From Micromonospora orduensis (GTDB lineage: Bacteria; Actinomycetota; Actinomycetes; Mycobacteriales; Micromonosporaceae), in the NCBI RefSeq assembly GCF_006228125.1, contig NZ_VDFY01000071.1, positions 1 through 35,179 on the forward strand: 35,179 nt of DNA. The letters are read 5' to 3'. A program made the translations under genes and the position numbers. Of the stretch, positions 22,626-30,701 are shown piece after piece (position 1 is the first letter of the stretch; each line of letters starts with the position of its first letter). The notes under the pieces were generated by a model. It was not told the origin of the DNA and ran no database searches. It saw nothing but the letters and a program-made list of their open reading frames with translations.

Positions 22626-23603
22626 ATGAAGGTTGCTGAGCGCTTCGGTCCCGGTCACCGCGTCCTCGTCACCGGCGGCGCCGGATTCGTCCCGTCGCAC
22701 CTGGTGGACGCCCTGATCGCCCGCGGTTGCACGGTGGTGGCCCTGGACAACTTCGTCACCGGCTCCAAGGAGAACGTCGCCCACCTGCTCGACCGCCCCA
22801 CCTTCACGCTGGTCGAGGCGGACATCTCCGACGGCCTGCCGACCCACCACCCGGCGCTCGCCGAGCGGTTCGACGCGATCCTGCACATGGCCTCGCCGGC
22901 CAGCCCCACCGACTTCGCCCAACTGCCGGTGGAGATCCTGCGGGTCGGCTCGGTGGGCACCCTGCACCTGCTGGACCGCGCGGTCGCCGACGGCGCCCGG
23001 TTCCTGATGGCCTCCACCTCCGAGGCGTACGGGGACCCGAAGGAGCACCCGCAGCGCGAGACCTACTGGGGCAACGTCAACCCGATCGGGGTGCGCAGCG
23101 TCTACGACGAGGCGAAGCGCTTCTCCGAGGCGGCCACGATGGCGTACCACCGCTACCGCGGGCTCGACGCGGCCATCGTCCGGATCTTCAACACGTACGG
23201 CCCGCGGATGCGCCCGGACGACGGTCGGGCCATCCCCACCTTCATCTCCCAGGCGCTGCGCGGCGAGCCGCTCACCGTGCACGGCACCGGCAACCAGACC
23301 CGGTCCATCTGCTTCGTCGAGGATCTGGTGCGCGGCATCCTGCTGCTGCTCGACTCGACCGAGACCGGTCCGGTCAACTGCGGCACCGAGCATGAGTTGA
23401 CCATGCGGCAACTCGCCGAGTTGATCGTGTCGCTCTCCGACAGCAGCTCGCAGGTGACCTACATCACCCGCAGCGCGGACGACCCGGAGATGCGTCGCCC
23501 GGATCTGACTCTCGCCCGGGAACTGCTCGGATACGAGCCGACCGTGGCACCCGAAGACGGCCTGCGACGCACGATCGAGTACTTCCGGGCGCGGCTAGGG
23601 TAA
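22626..23603 (+). CDS. NAD-dependent sugar epimerase/decarboxylase (UDP-glucuronate decarboxylase-like)
   Basis: This 325-residue short-chain dehydrogenase of the extended type resembles UDP-glucuronate decarboxylases (UDP-xylose synthases). Family phrases include HMASPASPTDFAQLPVEILR, MASTSEAYGDPKEHPQRETY, WGNVNPIGVRSVYDEAKR (catalytic Tyr and Lys in YDEAK) and RIFNTYGPRMRPDDGRAIP. The NAD-binding loop reads GGAGFVPSH, so the third glycine of the usual GxxGxxG is proline. It would act in the cytoplasm making a nucleotide sugar for surface glycans, fitting the three LCP genes downstream. The preceding -10 box supports ATG 22626. Confidence 0.88.
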   Translation: MKVAERFGPGHRVLVTGGAGFVPSHLVDALIARGCTVVALDNFVTGSKENVAHLLDRPTFTLVEADISDGLPTHHPALAERFDAILHMASPASPTDFAQLPVEILRVGSVGTLHLLDRAVADGARFLMASTSEAYGDPKEHPQRETYWGNVNPIGVRSVYDEAKRFSEAATMAYHRYRGLDAAIVRIFNTYGPRMRPDDGRAIPTFISQALRGEPLTVHGTGNQTRSICFVEDLVRGILLLLDSTETGPVNCGTEHELTMRQLAELIVSLSDSSSQVTYITRSADDPEMRRPDLTLARELLGYEPTVAPEDGLRRTIEYFRARLG

Positions 23604-23657
23604 CCGGCCCGGCCGATCGCTGAGTGTCGCCTGAAGGCGGTGGTGGCTCGCACTCCG

Positions 23658-23663
23658 TACCCT
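23658..23663 (+). promoter_or_regulatory. -10 box TACCCT, leaderless-type
   Basis: TACCCT ends 7 bases before the ATG at 23671 of the first LCP gene. No ribosome binding site lies in the gap. Confidence 0.5.
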
Positions 23664-23670
23664 GAGTTAC

Positions 23671-24897
23671 ATGTCAGCGACATCGTCTGCCGGCGTTCCC
23701 CACCCGTACCTGCACCGCAGCGCCGGGCGCGCCTCGGTGCCCAGCCCCGACCGGGGCGCCTCCGGGCGTGCCCGACCGACCGAGGCACGCTGGTACCCGT
23801 CGCCCGAGGATGAGCAGCCCGGTCCGGGCGGTCCTGGCGGGCCGACGGGGCCCGGCAGGACCGGTGGCACCGGCGGGTCCGGTCGGCGCGGGCCTCGGCC
23901 GCGCTGGGGTCGGATCGGCCTGGTGGCCGGCGTGACGGTCCTGGTCCTGGCGCTGCTCGGCGGCCTCGGCGCGTGGCTGTACGCCCGCAACCTCGACGGC
24001 GACCTGGCCCGCACCGACCCGTTCGCGGAGATCACCGGAGGTCGTCCGGTCAAGCCCGTCGAGGGTGCGCTGAACATCCTGCTGGTCGGCAGCGACTCGC
24101 GGGACCCGGACGCGCCGGTCGACAGCAAGAGCCAGTGGCGGGCCGACACGATCATCGTGATGCACATTCCGGCCGACCACCAGGAGGCCTACCTGGTCTC
24201 CATCCCGCGTGACCTGTACGTGCCGATCCCGGAGAGGGCCGGCGCGGACTGCGGCTCCGGGCAACGCGCGAAGATCAACGCGGCGTTCGCGTTCGGTGGG
24301 CTGCCGCTGGCGGTACGCACCGTGGAGTGCTTCACCGACGTCCGGATCGACCACGTGATGGCTATCGACTTCGGCGGCTTCAAGGAGGTCACCGACGCCC
24401 TCGGCGGGGTCGACCTGAAGGTGGAGCGGACCATCACCTCGATCCACAAGCCGTACCGGACGTTCACCAAGGGCACCAACCACATGGACGGCGCGGAGGC
24501 GCTGGACTGGATCCGGCAGCGCAAGCAGTTCCCGGACGGCGACTTCGCCCGCATGCGGCACCAGCAGGAGTTTCTCCGTGCCCTGATGGACAAGGCGGCG
24601 AGCACCGGCACGCTGGCGAACCCGAAGAAGCTCAACGACTTCCTCCAGTCGGTGACCAAGGCCGTAACCGTCGACCAGGGTTTCTCGGTTACAGACATGG
24701 CGCTGCAGTTCCGCAATCTGCGCGGCCAGAACCTCACCTTCGTGACCAGCCCGAACTCGGGCAGCGACACGATCAACGGCGAGTCGGTGGTGGTCTCCGA
24801 CCGGGAGAAGGCGTTGGCGATGTACCGGGCCATGGCGGCGGACACCATGGCGGAGTGGGTCAAGGCCAACCCGCCGAAGGGTAGCGACGGCGGGTAA
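23671..24897 (+). CDS. LytR-CpsA-Psr (LCP) family protein 1
   Basis: This 408-residue membrane-anchored phosphotransferase is of the LCP family, which attaches glycopolymers from lipid carriers to peptidoglycan outside the cell. An 80-residue Gly/Pro-rich cytoplasmic tail precedes one membrane helix (about 82-104). The LCP domain has ILLVGSDSRD, RADTIIVMHI, YLVSIPRDLYVPIP, KINAAFAFGG, IDHVMAIDFGGFKEVTDALG and a late DGAEALDWIRQRKQFPDGDF. The conserved Arg and Asp residues that bind the pyrophosphate lipid substrate are present. Unlike the two downstream copies, it has DFARMRHQQ where they have DYDRQxxQQ. First of three tandem paralogues. Confidence 0.93.
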   Translation: MSATSSAGVPHPYLHRSAGRASVPSPDRGASGRARPTEARWYPSPEDEQPGPGGPGGPTGPGRTGGTGGSGRRGPRPRWGRIGLVAGVTVLVLALLGGLGAWLYARNLDGDLARTDPFAEITGGRPVKPVEGALNILLVGSDSRDPDAPVDSKSQWRADTIIVMHIPADHQEAYLVSIPRDLYVPIPERAGADCGSGQRAKINAAFAFGGLPLAVRTVECFTDVRIDHVMAIDFGGFKEVTDALGGVDLKVERTITSIHKPYRTFTKGTNHMDGAEALDWIRQRKQFPDGDFARMRHQQEFLRALMDKAASTGTLANPKKLNDFLQSVTKAVTVDQGFSVTDMALQFRNLRGQNLTFVTSPNSGSDTINGESVVVSDREKALAMYRAMAADTMAEWVKANPPKGSDGG

Positions 24898-25045
24898 TCG
24901 GACGCCCACCGCCTGGTCCATCGAATGGCGACGATAGACCGGATCGCGGAAAATGCCGCCCGGATGGACCACTGATGAACTCGCCAAGTCGAATCGATGT
25001 ACGTACAGTGGTGCCGCCCCCTCCTGATCACGAGCTGGAGCACGA

Positions 25046-26311
25046 ATGCCGGTTCAGGCCAGTCGTCGCCCTTCGTCCACCGGATCCGCCGCCCCCAGCG
25101 GGCGGATCGCCGCGTCCATCCCTGTGCAGCCGGGCCGCTCAGGCGGCGGGGCGGGAGGGCGGCCGCCCGGTGACGGTGGTGGCGCAGGCCGGTCGGGCGG
25201 TAGTGGGCCGGCGAAGAAGCGGACCCGACGCAAGGATCCCCTCTGGGCCCGACTGACCGTGATCTTCGGTGCCGTGCTGATGCTCAGCAGCGGGGTGGCC
25301 ATCGTCGGCGGCAAGGTGCTGATCGGGCAGGCGACCGGCGACATCGCCCAGCGCAACCTGCTGGGTGAGGCCGGCAAGTCCGACGCCGAGGGCGGTGCGA
25401 GCCTGGACGGCCCGATCGACATGCTGCTGCTCGGCGTGGACGCGCGGGAGCGCTGGGCCGCCGACGACGTCCGCTCGGACAGCATCATCATCCTGCACAT
25501 CCCGGCCTCGCACGACCAGGCGTACCTGATCTCCATCCCGCGGGACACGCAGGCGCAGATCCCGCCGTTCAAGGCGAGCGGCTACACCGGCGGCACCGAC
25601 AAGATCAACGCAGCGTTCCAGGCCGGCGCCCGCAACGGCGGCGGCTGGGAGGGCGGTGCCCAGCTGATGGCGCAGACCATCAAGCGACTCACCGGCGTCA
25701 GCTTCGACGGCGCGGCGATCATCAACTTCGGCGGGTTCAAGAACGTCATCGACACCCTCGGCACCGTGAAGATCTGCGTGAGCCACGAGGTCAAGTCCAA
25801 GCACATGTCGTTCGTCGACGGCAAGCCGATGTGGAACGCCGACGCCAAGAAGACCGGCAAGCGGATGACGCCGGTGGTGCACAAGAAGGGCTGCCAGGAG
25901 ATGGAGGGCTGGGCGGCCCTGGACTACGCCCGGCAGCGCTACGGTCTTCCGGGTGGCGACTACGACCGCCAGCAGAACCAGCAGCAGCTGATCAAGGCGA
26001 TGGCCCGCAAGGCCACCGACGGCGGCACGCTGACCAACCCGGCGAAGCTGAACCAGCTGATCAAGGCGGCGGGCAAGGCGTTCGTGCTGGACACCGGTGG
26101 CGCCAAGATCGAAGATCTGATCTTCACCATGCGCGGGGTGACCGCGAACGAGCTGACCATGTTGAAGACCAACAACGGCACCTTCAACAGCAACGGCCAG
26201 GGCGCCGAGGCGTTGAGCCCGGAGACCATGGAGATGTTCCAGGCCATCAAGCAGGACAAGCTCGCCGAGTTCATCTTCGCCCACCCCGAGGTGATCTCCA
26301 CCCGCAAGTGA
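25046..26311 (+). CDS. LytR-CpsA-Psr (LCP) family protein 2
   Basis: This 421-residue paralogue has a basic Gly-rich cytoplasmic tail (about 1-65), one membrane helix (LTVIFGAVLMLSSGVAIVGG, about 70-92) and an LCP domain with MLLLGVDARERW, RSDSIIILHIPASHDQAYL, ISIPRDTQAQIPPF, DKINAAFQAG, INFGGFKNVIDTLG and ALDYARQRYGLPGGDYDRQ. Two cysteines (in KICVSHEV and KKGCQEME) may form a disulfide outside the cell, as in some actinobacterial LCP proteins. ATG at 25046 has GGAG seven bases upstream and a -10-like TACAGT at 25004-25009. It probably works with its neighbours in glycopolymer attachment. Confidence 0.93.
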   Translation: MPVQASRRPSSTGSAAPSGRIAASIPVQPGRSGGGAGGRPPGDGGGAGRSGGSGPAKKRTRRKDPLWARLTVIFGAVLMLSSGVAIVGGKVLIGQATGDIAQRNLLGEAGKSDAEGGASLDGPIDMLLLGVDARERWAADDVRSDSIIILHIPASHDQAYLISIPRDTQAQIPPFKASGYTGGTDKINAAFQAGARNGGGWEGGAQLMAQTIKRLTGVSFDGAAIINFGGFKNVIDTLGTVKICVSHEVKSKHMSFVDGKPMWNADAKKTGKRMTPVVHKKGCQEMEGWAALDYARQRYGLPGGDYDRQQNQQQLIKAMARKATDGGTLTNPAKLNQLIKAAGKAFVLDTGGAKIEDLIFTMRGVTANELTMLKTNNGTFNSNGQGAEALSPETMEMFQAIKQDKLAEFIFAHPEVISTRK

Positions 26312-26410
26312 CGGCTGCGGCGGCGGCCGAAGTCGCGGAAACGCCGCACCCACCCGTCACCGTCCGTAGTCTGACGTGAGCAGGTTTCACGTATCGGCTG
26401 CGGGGAGGCG

Positions 26411-27460
26411 GTCACGTCCAGGTCCGGACGCAACGCGGCAGGTCCGGCCGGCTCGGCCGTACCCGCCCGGTCCCGTCGCGCCCGGGGGCCACGGATCCTG
26501 CTCGGCATCGGCCTGACCCTCGTCCTGCTGGCCGGGCTCGCCGTGGTCGGCCTCAAGACACTCAGCAACAGGTACGACCGCACCGTCACCAAGGAGCAAC
26601 TGCTCGACGCCGGCGCCCGCACCAGCCGGACCGACCTGGACGGGCCGCTCAACTACCTGCTGGTCGGCTCCGACCGCCGCCCCGGTGACAATGGGCCGGA
26701 CCAGCGCTCCGACACCATCCTCATCGTGCACGTTCCCGCCGGCCAGCGGGAGGCGTACCTGGTGTCCATCCCGCGTGACCTGCTGGTCGCCATCCCGCCC
26801 GCGAACGGCTTCGCCGGCGGACCGGACAAGATCAATGCCGCGTACGAGCACGGCGGCGGCGGAGAGGCCGGCACGAGACTGCTCTCCACCACCCTGAACC
26901 GGCTCACCGGCATCCGGTTCGACGGCGCCGCGCTCATCGACTTCTCCGGCTTCCGGAAGGTCATCGACCTGCTCGGCGGGGTGGAGATGTGCGTGGACAC
27001 CGAGGTCCGCTCGATCCACACCAACCGGGTCTTCCCCACCGGCTGCCAGCAGATGGACGGCGCGCAGGCGCTGGACTACGTACGGCAGCGCTACGACCTG
27101 CCCGGCGGCGACTACGACCGGCAGCACCACCAGCAACAACTCCTGCGGGCGATGCTGGACAGCGCCGGTAGGGCGGACCTGCGCAGCAACCCGATCAAAC
27201 TGGACCAGGTGCTGCGGGCCGTGGGCGGCTCGTTGACCGTCGACACCAACGGCGTACCCCTGGAGGACCTGCTCCTCGCGCTGCGCGCGCTGCCGCCCGA
27301 CGGGCTGCGCGGCGTCCAGGTGCCGTCGTCGCCACAGACCATCGACGAGGTGTCGTACGTGGTGCTGGACAACGGCGGCAACGGGCTCTTCGAGGCCGTA
27401 CGCGGGACACGGGTGCCCGTCTGGGCCCAGGCCAACCCGCGCTGGGTGTCCCGGTTGTGA
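26411..27460 (+). CDS. LytR-CpsA-Psr (LCP) family protein 3, start codon unclear
   Basis: The LCP domain is intact: YLLVGSDRRPGDNGPDQRSD, YLVSIPRDLLVAIPP, DKINAAYEHGG, IDFSGFRKVIDLLGGVEMC and ALDYVRQRYDLPGGDYDRQ. The membrane helix (ILLGIGLTLVLLAGLAVVGL) is encoded at about 26495-26554, but the first ATG or GTG in frame is GTG 26543, inside that helix. Upstream the frame is open to a stop at 26372. A consensus ribosome site GGGGAGG (26402-26408) is followed by GTC at 26411 (then ACG TCC), where a GTG would be expected. So the real start is probably 26411, either a GTC start or a one-base change or error; a start at 26543 gives 305 residues without an anchor. Confidence 0.82.
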   Translation, partial: VTSRSGRNAAGPAGSAVPARSRRARGPRILLGIGLTLVLLAGLAVVGLKTLSNRYDRTVTKEQLLDAGARTSRTDLDGPLNYLLVGSDRRPGDNGPDQRSDTILIVHVPAGQREAYLVSIPRDLLVAIPPANGFAGGPDKINAAYEHGGGGEAGTRLLSTTLNRLTGIRFDGAALIDFSGFRKVIDLLGGVEMCVDTEVRSIHTNRVFPTGCQQMDGAQALDYVRQRYDLPGGDYDRQHHQQQLLRAMLDSAGRADLRSNPIKLDQVLRAVGGSLTVDTNGVPLEDLLLALRALPPDGLRGVQVPSSPQTIDEVSYVVLDNGGNGLFEAVRGTRVPVWAQANPRWVSRL

Positions 27461-27504
27461 CGGTGGCGACGGCCCGGTCGGTGCCGATCCGGCCGGCGAG
27501 GATC

Positions 27505-27510
27505 TAGTGT
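27505..27510 (+). promoter_or_regulatory. -10 box TAGTGT, leaderless-type
   Basis: TAGTGT ends 8 bases before GTG 27519, supporting that codon over GTG 27507 as the rhodanese start. Confidence 0.45.
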
Positions 27511-27518
27511 TGCTTCCT

Positions 27519-27854
27519 GTGTTCGGACCCCAGGTTCCCACCGTGCCCGTGACCGAGATCGCCGACGACACCTACCTGCTGGACGTGCGGGAGGACGACG
27601 AGTGGGCGGCCGGCCATGCCCCCACCGCCCACCACCTGCCGATGATGGAGCTGCCGGCCCGACTGGCCGAGGTGCCCACCGACCGGGACGTGGCGGTCGT
27701 CTGCCGCTCCGGCGGGCGTTCCGCCCAGGTCGTCGCCTACCTGGTCAACAACGGCTGGGAGCAGGTGCGTAACGCCGACGGCGGGATGCGCCAGTGGGCC
27801 GCCGTCGGCCGCCCGGTGGTCGACGCGAACGGGCAGCCCGGCCAGGTCATCTGA
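27519..27854 (+). CDS. Rhodanese-like domain protein
   Basis: This single-domain rhodanese of about 111 residues has the active-site loop VVCRSGGRSAQV, with a catalytic cysteine able to carry sulfur as a persulfide. Other family phrases are YLLDVREDDEWAAGHAP, LPMMELPARLAEVP and NADGGMRQWAAVGRPV. Loop composition CRSGGR suggests thiosulfate or thiol sulfurtransferase activity, but the partner is unknown. Start GTG 27519 gives MFGPQVPTV; GTG 27507 is also in frame and would overlap the -10 box. It is followed 10 bases later by the phosphodiesterase gene, probably co-transcribed. Confidence 0.9.
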   Translation: MFGPQVPTVPVTEIADDTYLLDVREDDEWAAGHAPTAHHLPMMELPARLAEVPTDRDVAVVCRSGGRSAQVVAYLVNNGWEQVRNADGGMRQWAAVGRPVVDANGQPGQVI

Positions 27855-27864
27855 GGCGGCCGGG

Positions 27865-28653
27865 ATGGGCGGACCTCTGGTCTTCGCGCACCGCGGCGCC
27901 TCGTACGACCTTCCGGAGCACACCCTCGCCGCGTACCTGCGCGCCCTGGACGAGGGCGCGGACGGCCTGGAGTGCGACGTCCGGCTGACCCGGGACGGGC
28001 ACCTGGTCTGCGTCCACGACCGGCGGCTGGATCGCACCAGCAACGGTCGCGGTCTGGTCAGCGCGCGTACCCTCGCCGAGTTGGAGGCGCTGGACTTCGG
28101 CTCCTGGCATCCGGGCAGCGCGGCGGACGGTGACCTGCCGCCGGACGATTCGCACACCCGGCTGCTGACCCTGGCCCGGCTGCTGGACGCGGTGCTGGCC
28201 GCCGGCCGGCCGGTCCGGCTGCTGGTGGAGACGAAGCATCCGTCCCGCTACGGCTCGGCCGTGGAGCGCCGCCTGGTCGAACTGCTGCGCCGGTACGGGC
28301 TGGCCGACCCGGCGCCGGACGACCCGGTCCAGGTGACAGTGATGTCGTTCTCCCCGCTGGCGATCCGGCGGATCCGCGAGCTGGCCCCGACGCTGCCCAC
28401 GGTGCTGCTGCTGGAGGTGCTGCCGCGTCTGGTGCGGCCCGGTCGGCTGCCGTTCGGCGCCCGTATCGCCGGGCCGGGCATCGGCCTGGTCCGGGCCCGT
28501 CCGCACCTGCTGCCCGCGCTGCGCGCGGCCGGCAACCAGGTGTACGTCTGGACGGTCAACGAGCCTGCCGACCTGGAGCTGGTGCTGGCCGCCGGGGTGG
28601 ACGGGATCATCACCGACCGGCCGGCGCACGCCCTGGCCCGGCTGGATCGTTGA
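27865..28653 (+). CDS. Glycerophosphodiester phosphodiesterase family protein
   Basis: This 262-residue TIM-barrel enzyme of the GDPD type hydrolyses glycerophosphodiesters to glycerol-3-phosphate and an alcohol. Catalytic and metal-binding signatures are present: FAHRGASYDLPEHTLAAYL (His and Glu), DGLECDVRLTRDGHLVCVHD (Glu, Asp, His) and LLVETKHPSRYG. The barrel ends with VYVWTVNEPADLELVLAAGV, DGIITDRP. No signal peptide is seen, so it acts in the cytoplasm. It follows the rhodanese gene by 10 bases. Confidence 0.95.
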   Translation: MGGPLVFAHRGASYDLPEHTLAAYLRALDEGADGLECDVRLTRDGHLVCVHDRRLDRTSNGRGLVSARTLAELEALDFGSWHPGSAADGDLPPDDSHTRLLTLARLLDAVLAAGRPVRLLVETKHPSRYGSAVERRLVELLRRYGLADPAPDDPVQVTVMSFSPLAIRRIRELAPTLPTVLLLEVLPRLVRPGRLPFGARIAGPGIGLVRARPHLLPALRAAGNQVYVWTVNEPADLELVLAAGVDGIITDRPAHALARLDR

Positions 28654-28707
28654 CCGGCACCGACCGGCGGGGGTGCCAAACGCCTGTCGACGGGGCAGAC
28701 TCGGCCC

Positions 28708-30162
28708 ATGCCGGAGCGAATCGACTTCCCCGCTCTCATCGCCGGCCACACCGTCGTCATCGAGATGATCAATTCTGGTGATGCCGGCCTGCCGGTCCTC
28801 ACCCAGCTGCTCCGGGTGGCCCAGCCGGCGCTCGGCGCGACCGGGATGGCCTTCGTCGAGTTCGGCCCGACCGGCGGTCGGGTGATCGCCGCGACCGGCG
28901 CGGCGGAGTGGGCCGTCGGCCGTCCGCTGGCCGTCGACGACCCGGACACCGTCTGCCTGCTCTCCGGCCCACGGGTACGTCAGGTCCGGGTGGCCGACCT
29001 CAGCGGCAAACTCGCCGGCGAACTGGCCGGCAGCGGCCTGCGCCGGATGGTGGTGTCCCGCGCGGAGATCGGCGGGCACCCCGTCGGCAGCCTGCACGCG
29101 CTCTACCCGGACGGCGACGAGCAGGGGGCCGAGCGGCAGGGGGTGGTCGCCTACCTCGCCTCCTGCGTCGGGCACATGTACGGCGATCAGACCGGGCTCC
29201 CGGTGCACGGCGACGGGCCGGTCGTGGCGGCGCTCGCCGACGGGCTGGCCGTGGTCGACCGGGACGGTCACGTCCGCCTCTGGAACCCGGCCGCCGCGCA
29301 GGTCACCGGCCGGGAGGCCGAGCAGGCGCTGAGCCGTCCGCTACCGTTCCCGCTGCCGCCGTCCGGCCAGGTCCGTGACCACCGGCTGCCGGACGGGCGC
29401 TGGCTGCGGATCACCTCCGGCGAGCTGCCCGGCCCCGGCGCCCTGCGGGTGGTGACCTTCCGCGACATCACCGACCAGCAGCGCCGGGACCACGACCGCG
29501 ACCTGTTCGTCGCGGTGACCAGCCACGAGCTGCGGACGCCGGTCACCGTGATCAAGGGGTACGCGGACACCCTCACCGACCACTGGGAGTCGCTGACCGA
29601 GGCGGACCGACGGCAGGCAGCCCGGGTGATCGGGCAGCGGGCCAACGAACTCGCCCGGCTCGTCGACCGGCTGCTCTCCTCGGCCGCCGAGGCGGGGCCG
29701 GGGGACGACCCGCCCACCCCGTTCGACCTCGGTGAGGCGCTGCGCGCCGCGGTCGGCGACCTGCCGGCCGAGCTGCGCCGCCGACTGGTGCTGCGTCTCC
29801 CGTCCGGCCTGCCCAAGGCGCTGGGCCACCGCCCCAGCCTGACCACAGTGCTGACCGAACTGACGACGAACGCGGGCAAGTACTCGCCCCCGGACTCACC
29901 CATCGAGATCACCGCGGGGGTGGACGGCCAGCTGGTGGCGTTCCGGGTCAGCGACCGGGGCATCGGCATCCGCCCCGACCACGTGGAGCGGGCCTTCGAC
30001 CGGTTCTGGCAGGGGGAGTCCGGCGACCGGCGCGGCTACCCGGGTGCGGGGCTCGGGCTCTATCTCGTCCGCCGGATCGTTGAACAGCAGAATGGATGGG
30101 TATCCCTACGTCCGAGGACCGGCGGCGGTACGGTCGCAGAGGTGCGGCTACCGCGCGGTTGA
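28708..30162 (+). CDS. GAF-PAS sensor histidine kinase
   Basis: This 484-residue soluble kinase has a GAF-like domain (about 20-155: LTQLLRVAQPALGATGMAFV, GHPVGSLHALYPDG), a PAS domain (about 170-265: ADGLAVVDRDGHVRLWNPAA), HisKA with the phospho-acceptor in VAVTSHELRTPVTVIKGYAD and HATPase_c (LTTNAGKYSPPDSP, DRGIGI, PGAGLGLYLVRRIV). No membrane helix is visible, so it senses a cytoplasmic signal. No response regulator is adjacent; instead an RsbW-like ATPase follows after 28 bases, suggesting output through a partner-switching route. That is inference. Confidence 0.93.
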   Translation: MPERIDFPALIAGHTVVIEMINSGDAGLPVLTQLLRVAQPALGATGMAFVEFGPTGGRVIAATGAAEWAVGRPLAVDDPDTVCLLSGPRVRQVRVADLSGKLAGELAGSGLRRMVVSRAEIGGHPVGSLHALYPDGDEQGAERQGVVAYLASCVGHMYGDQTGLPVHGDGPVVAALADGLAVVDRDGHVRLWNPAAAQVTGREAEQALSRPLPFPLPPSGQVRDHRLPDGRWLRITSGELPGPGALRVVTFRDITDQQRRDHDRDLFVAVTSHELRTPVTVIKGYADTLTDHWESLTEADRRQAARVIGQRANELARLVDRLLSSAAEAGPGDDPPTPFDLGEALRAAVGDLPAELRRRLVLRLPSGLPKALGHRPSLTTVLTELTTNAGKYSPPDSPIEITAGVDGQLVAFRVSDRGIGIRPDHVERAFDRFWQGESGDRRGYPGAGLGLYLVRRIVEQQNGWVSLRPRTGGGTVAEVRLPRG

Positions 30163-30190
30163 CCGGCGGTGGCGCGACGTGGAGGCGACG

Positions 30191-30640
30191 GTGGCAACGG
30201 CAGCGAGGGAACGGGCGTGGTGTGTGGTCGTCCCGCACCACCCCGCCGGGGCGCGGCTGGCCCGGCACCGGCTCGCCGACGAGCTGGGTGAGGTCGTACC
30301 CCCGGCTCTCCTCGCGGACCTGATCGCGGTCCTCGCCGAGCTGGTGGGCAACGCCGTGCGGCACGCCCGGCCGCTGCCGGGCGGCGTGGTCCGGGTGGCC
30401 TGGCGGTTGCGGCCCTCGCTGGAGGGCCCGCGGATCCAGTTGCGGGTGACCGACGGCGGCGCGGGCGGCGGTCCACGGCTGCGCACGGCCAGCCCGGACG
30501 CGGCGGACGGGCGCGGCCTGCACATCGTGGCCGGCCTGGCCACCCGCTGGGGCGTCGAGCACGACGGCATGGGCCAGCGCGTCTGGGCGGAGTTCGACCC
30601 GACGCCCACGAGCCGGTCCGACCTCGTGGCGGCGGGCTGA
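30191..30640 (+). CDS. RsbW-like ATP-binding protein
   Basis: This protein of about 149 residues has a HATPase_c_2 domain of the anti-sigma-factor kinase (RsbW/SpoIIAB) group. The N box is LAELVGNAVRHARPLPGG, the G1 box is VTDGGAGGGP and the G2 box is GRGLHIVAGLATRWGVE. Such proteins bind sigma or anti-anti-sigma factors and phosphorylate the latter on serine. GTG 30191 has GGAGG five bases upstream; a longer frame would extend into the kinase gene. It follows the GAF-PAS kinase, whose signal may feed into it. No sigma factor or STAS partner is in the window. Confidence 0.88.
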   Translation: MATAARERAWCVVVPHHPAGARLARHRLADELGEVVPPALLADLIAVLAELVGNAVRHARPLPGGVVRVAWRLRPSLEGPRIQLRVTDGGAGGGPRLRTASPDAADGRGLHIVAGLATRWGVEHDGMGQRVWAEFDPTPTSRSDLVAAG

Positions 30641-30659
30641 ACGACGCGTCGGGGCGGGT

Positions 30660-30678
30660 CCGGCCCACGACGGGCCGG
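30660..30678 (+). terminator. Hairpin after the RsbW-like gene
   Basis: CCGGCCC, five bases, GGGCCGG is a perfect 7-bp stem 19 bases after the stop codon. It overlaps the -35 region expected for the next gene. Confidence 0.55.
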
Positions 30679-30687
30679 TCGGGCCTC

Positions 30688-30693
30688 TAGGCT
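30688..30693 (+). promoter_or_regulatory. -10 box TAGGCT, leaderless-type
   Basis: TAGGCT ends 8 bases before the GTG at 30702. The identical hexamer serves the epimerase gene at 22613. Confidence 0.5.
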
Positions 30694-30701
30694 GTGACGC
30701 C

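Noticed and set aside
20720..22627. 635-residue minus-strand open frame rich in His, Gln, Gly and Arg
   Set aside because: Mirror of the actP operon; no recognisable domain.
24914..24971. Inverted repeat TGGTCCATC / GATGGACCA between LCP1 and LCP2
   Set aside because: Nine-base arms with a 40-base spacer are compatible with chance; too long for a terminator and no promoter relation is clear.
26384..26395. Second parS site GTTTCACGTATC
   Set aside because: Only one half matches the palindromic consensus; the second half is lost.
28656..28677. Hairpin GGCACC / GGTGCC after the GDPD gene
   Set aside because: Only six pairs with a ten-base loop; too weak to call a terminator.
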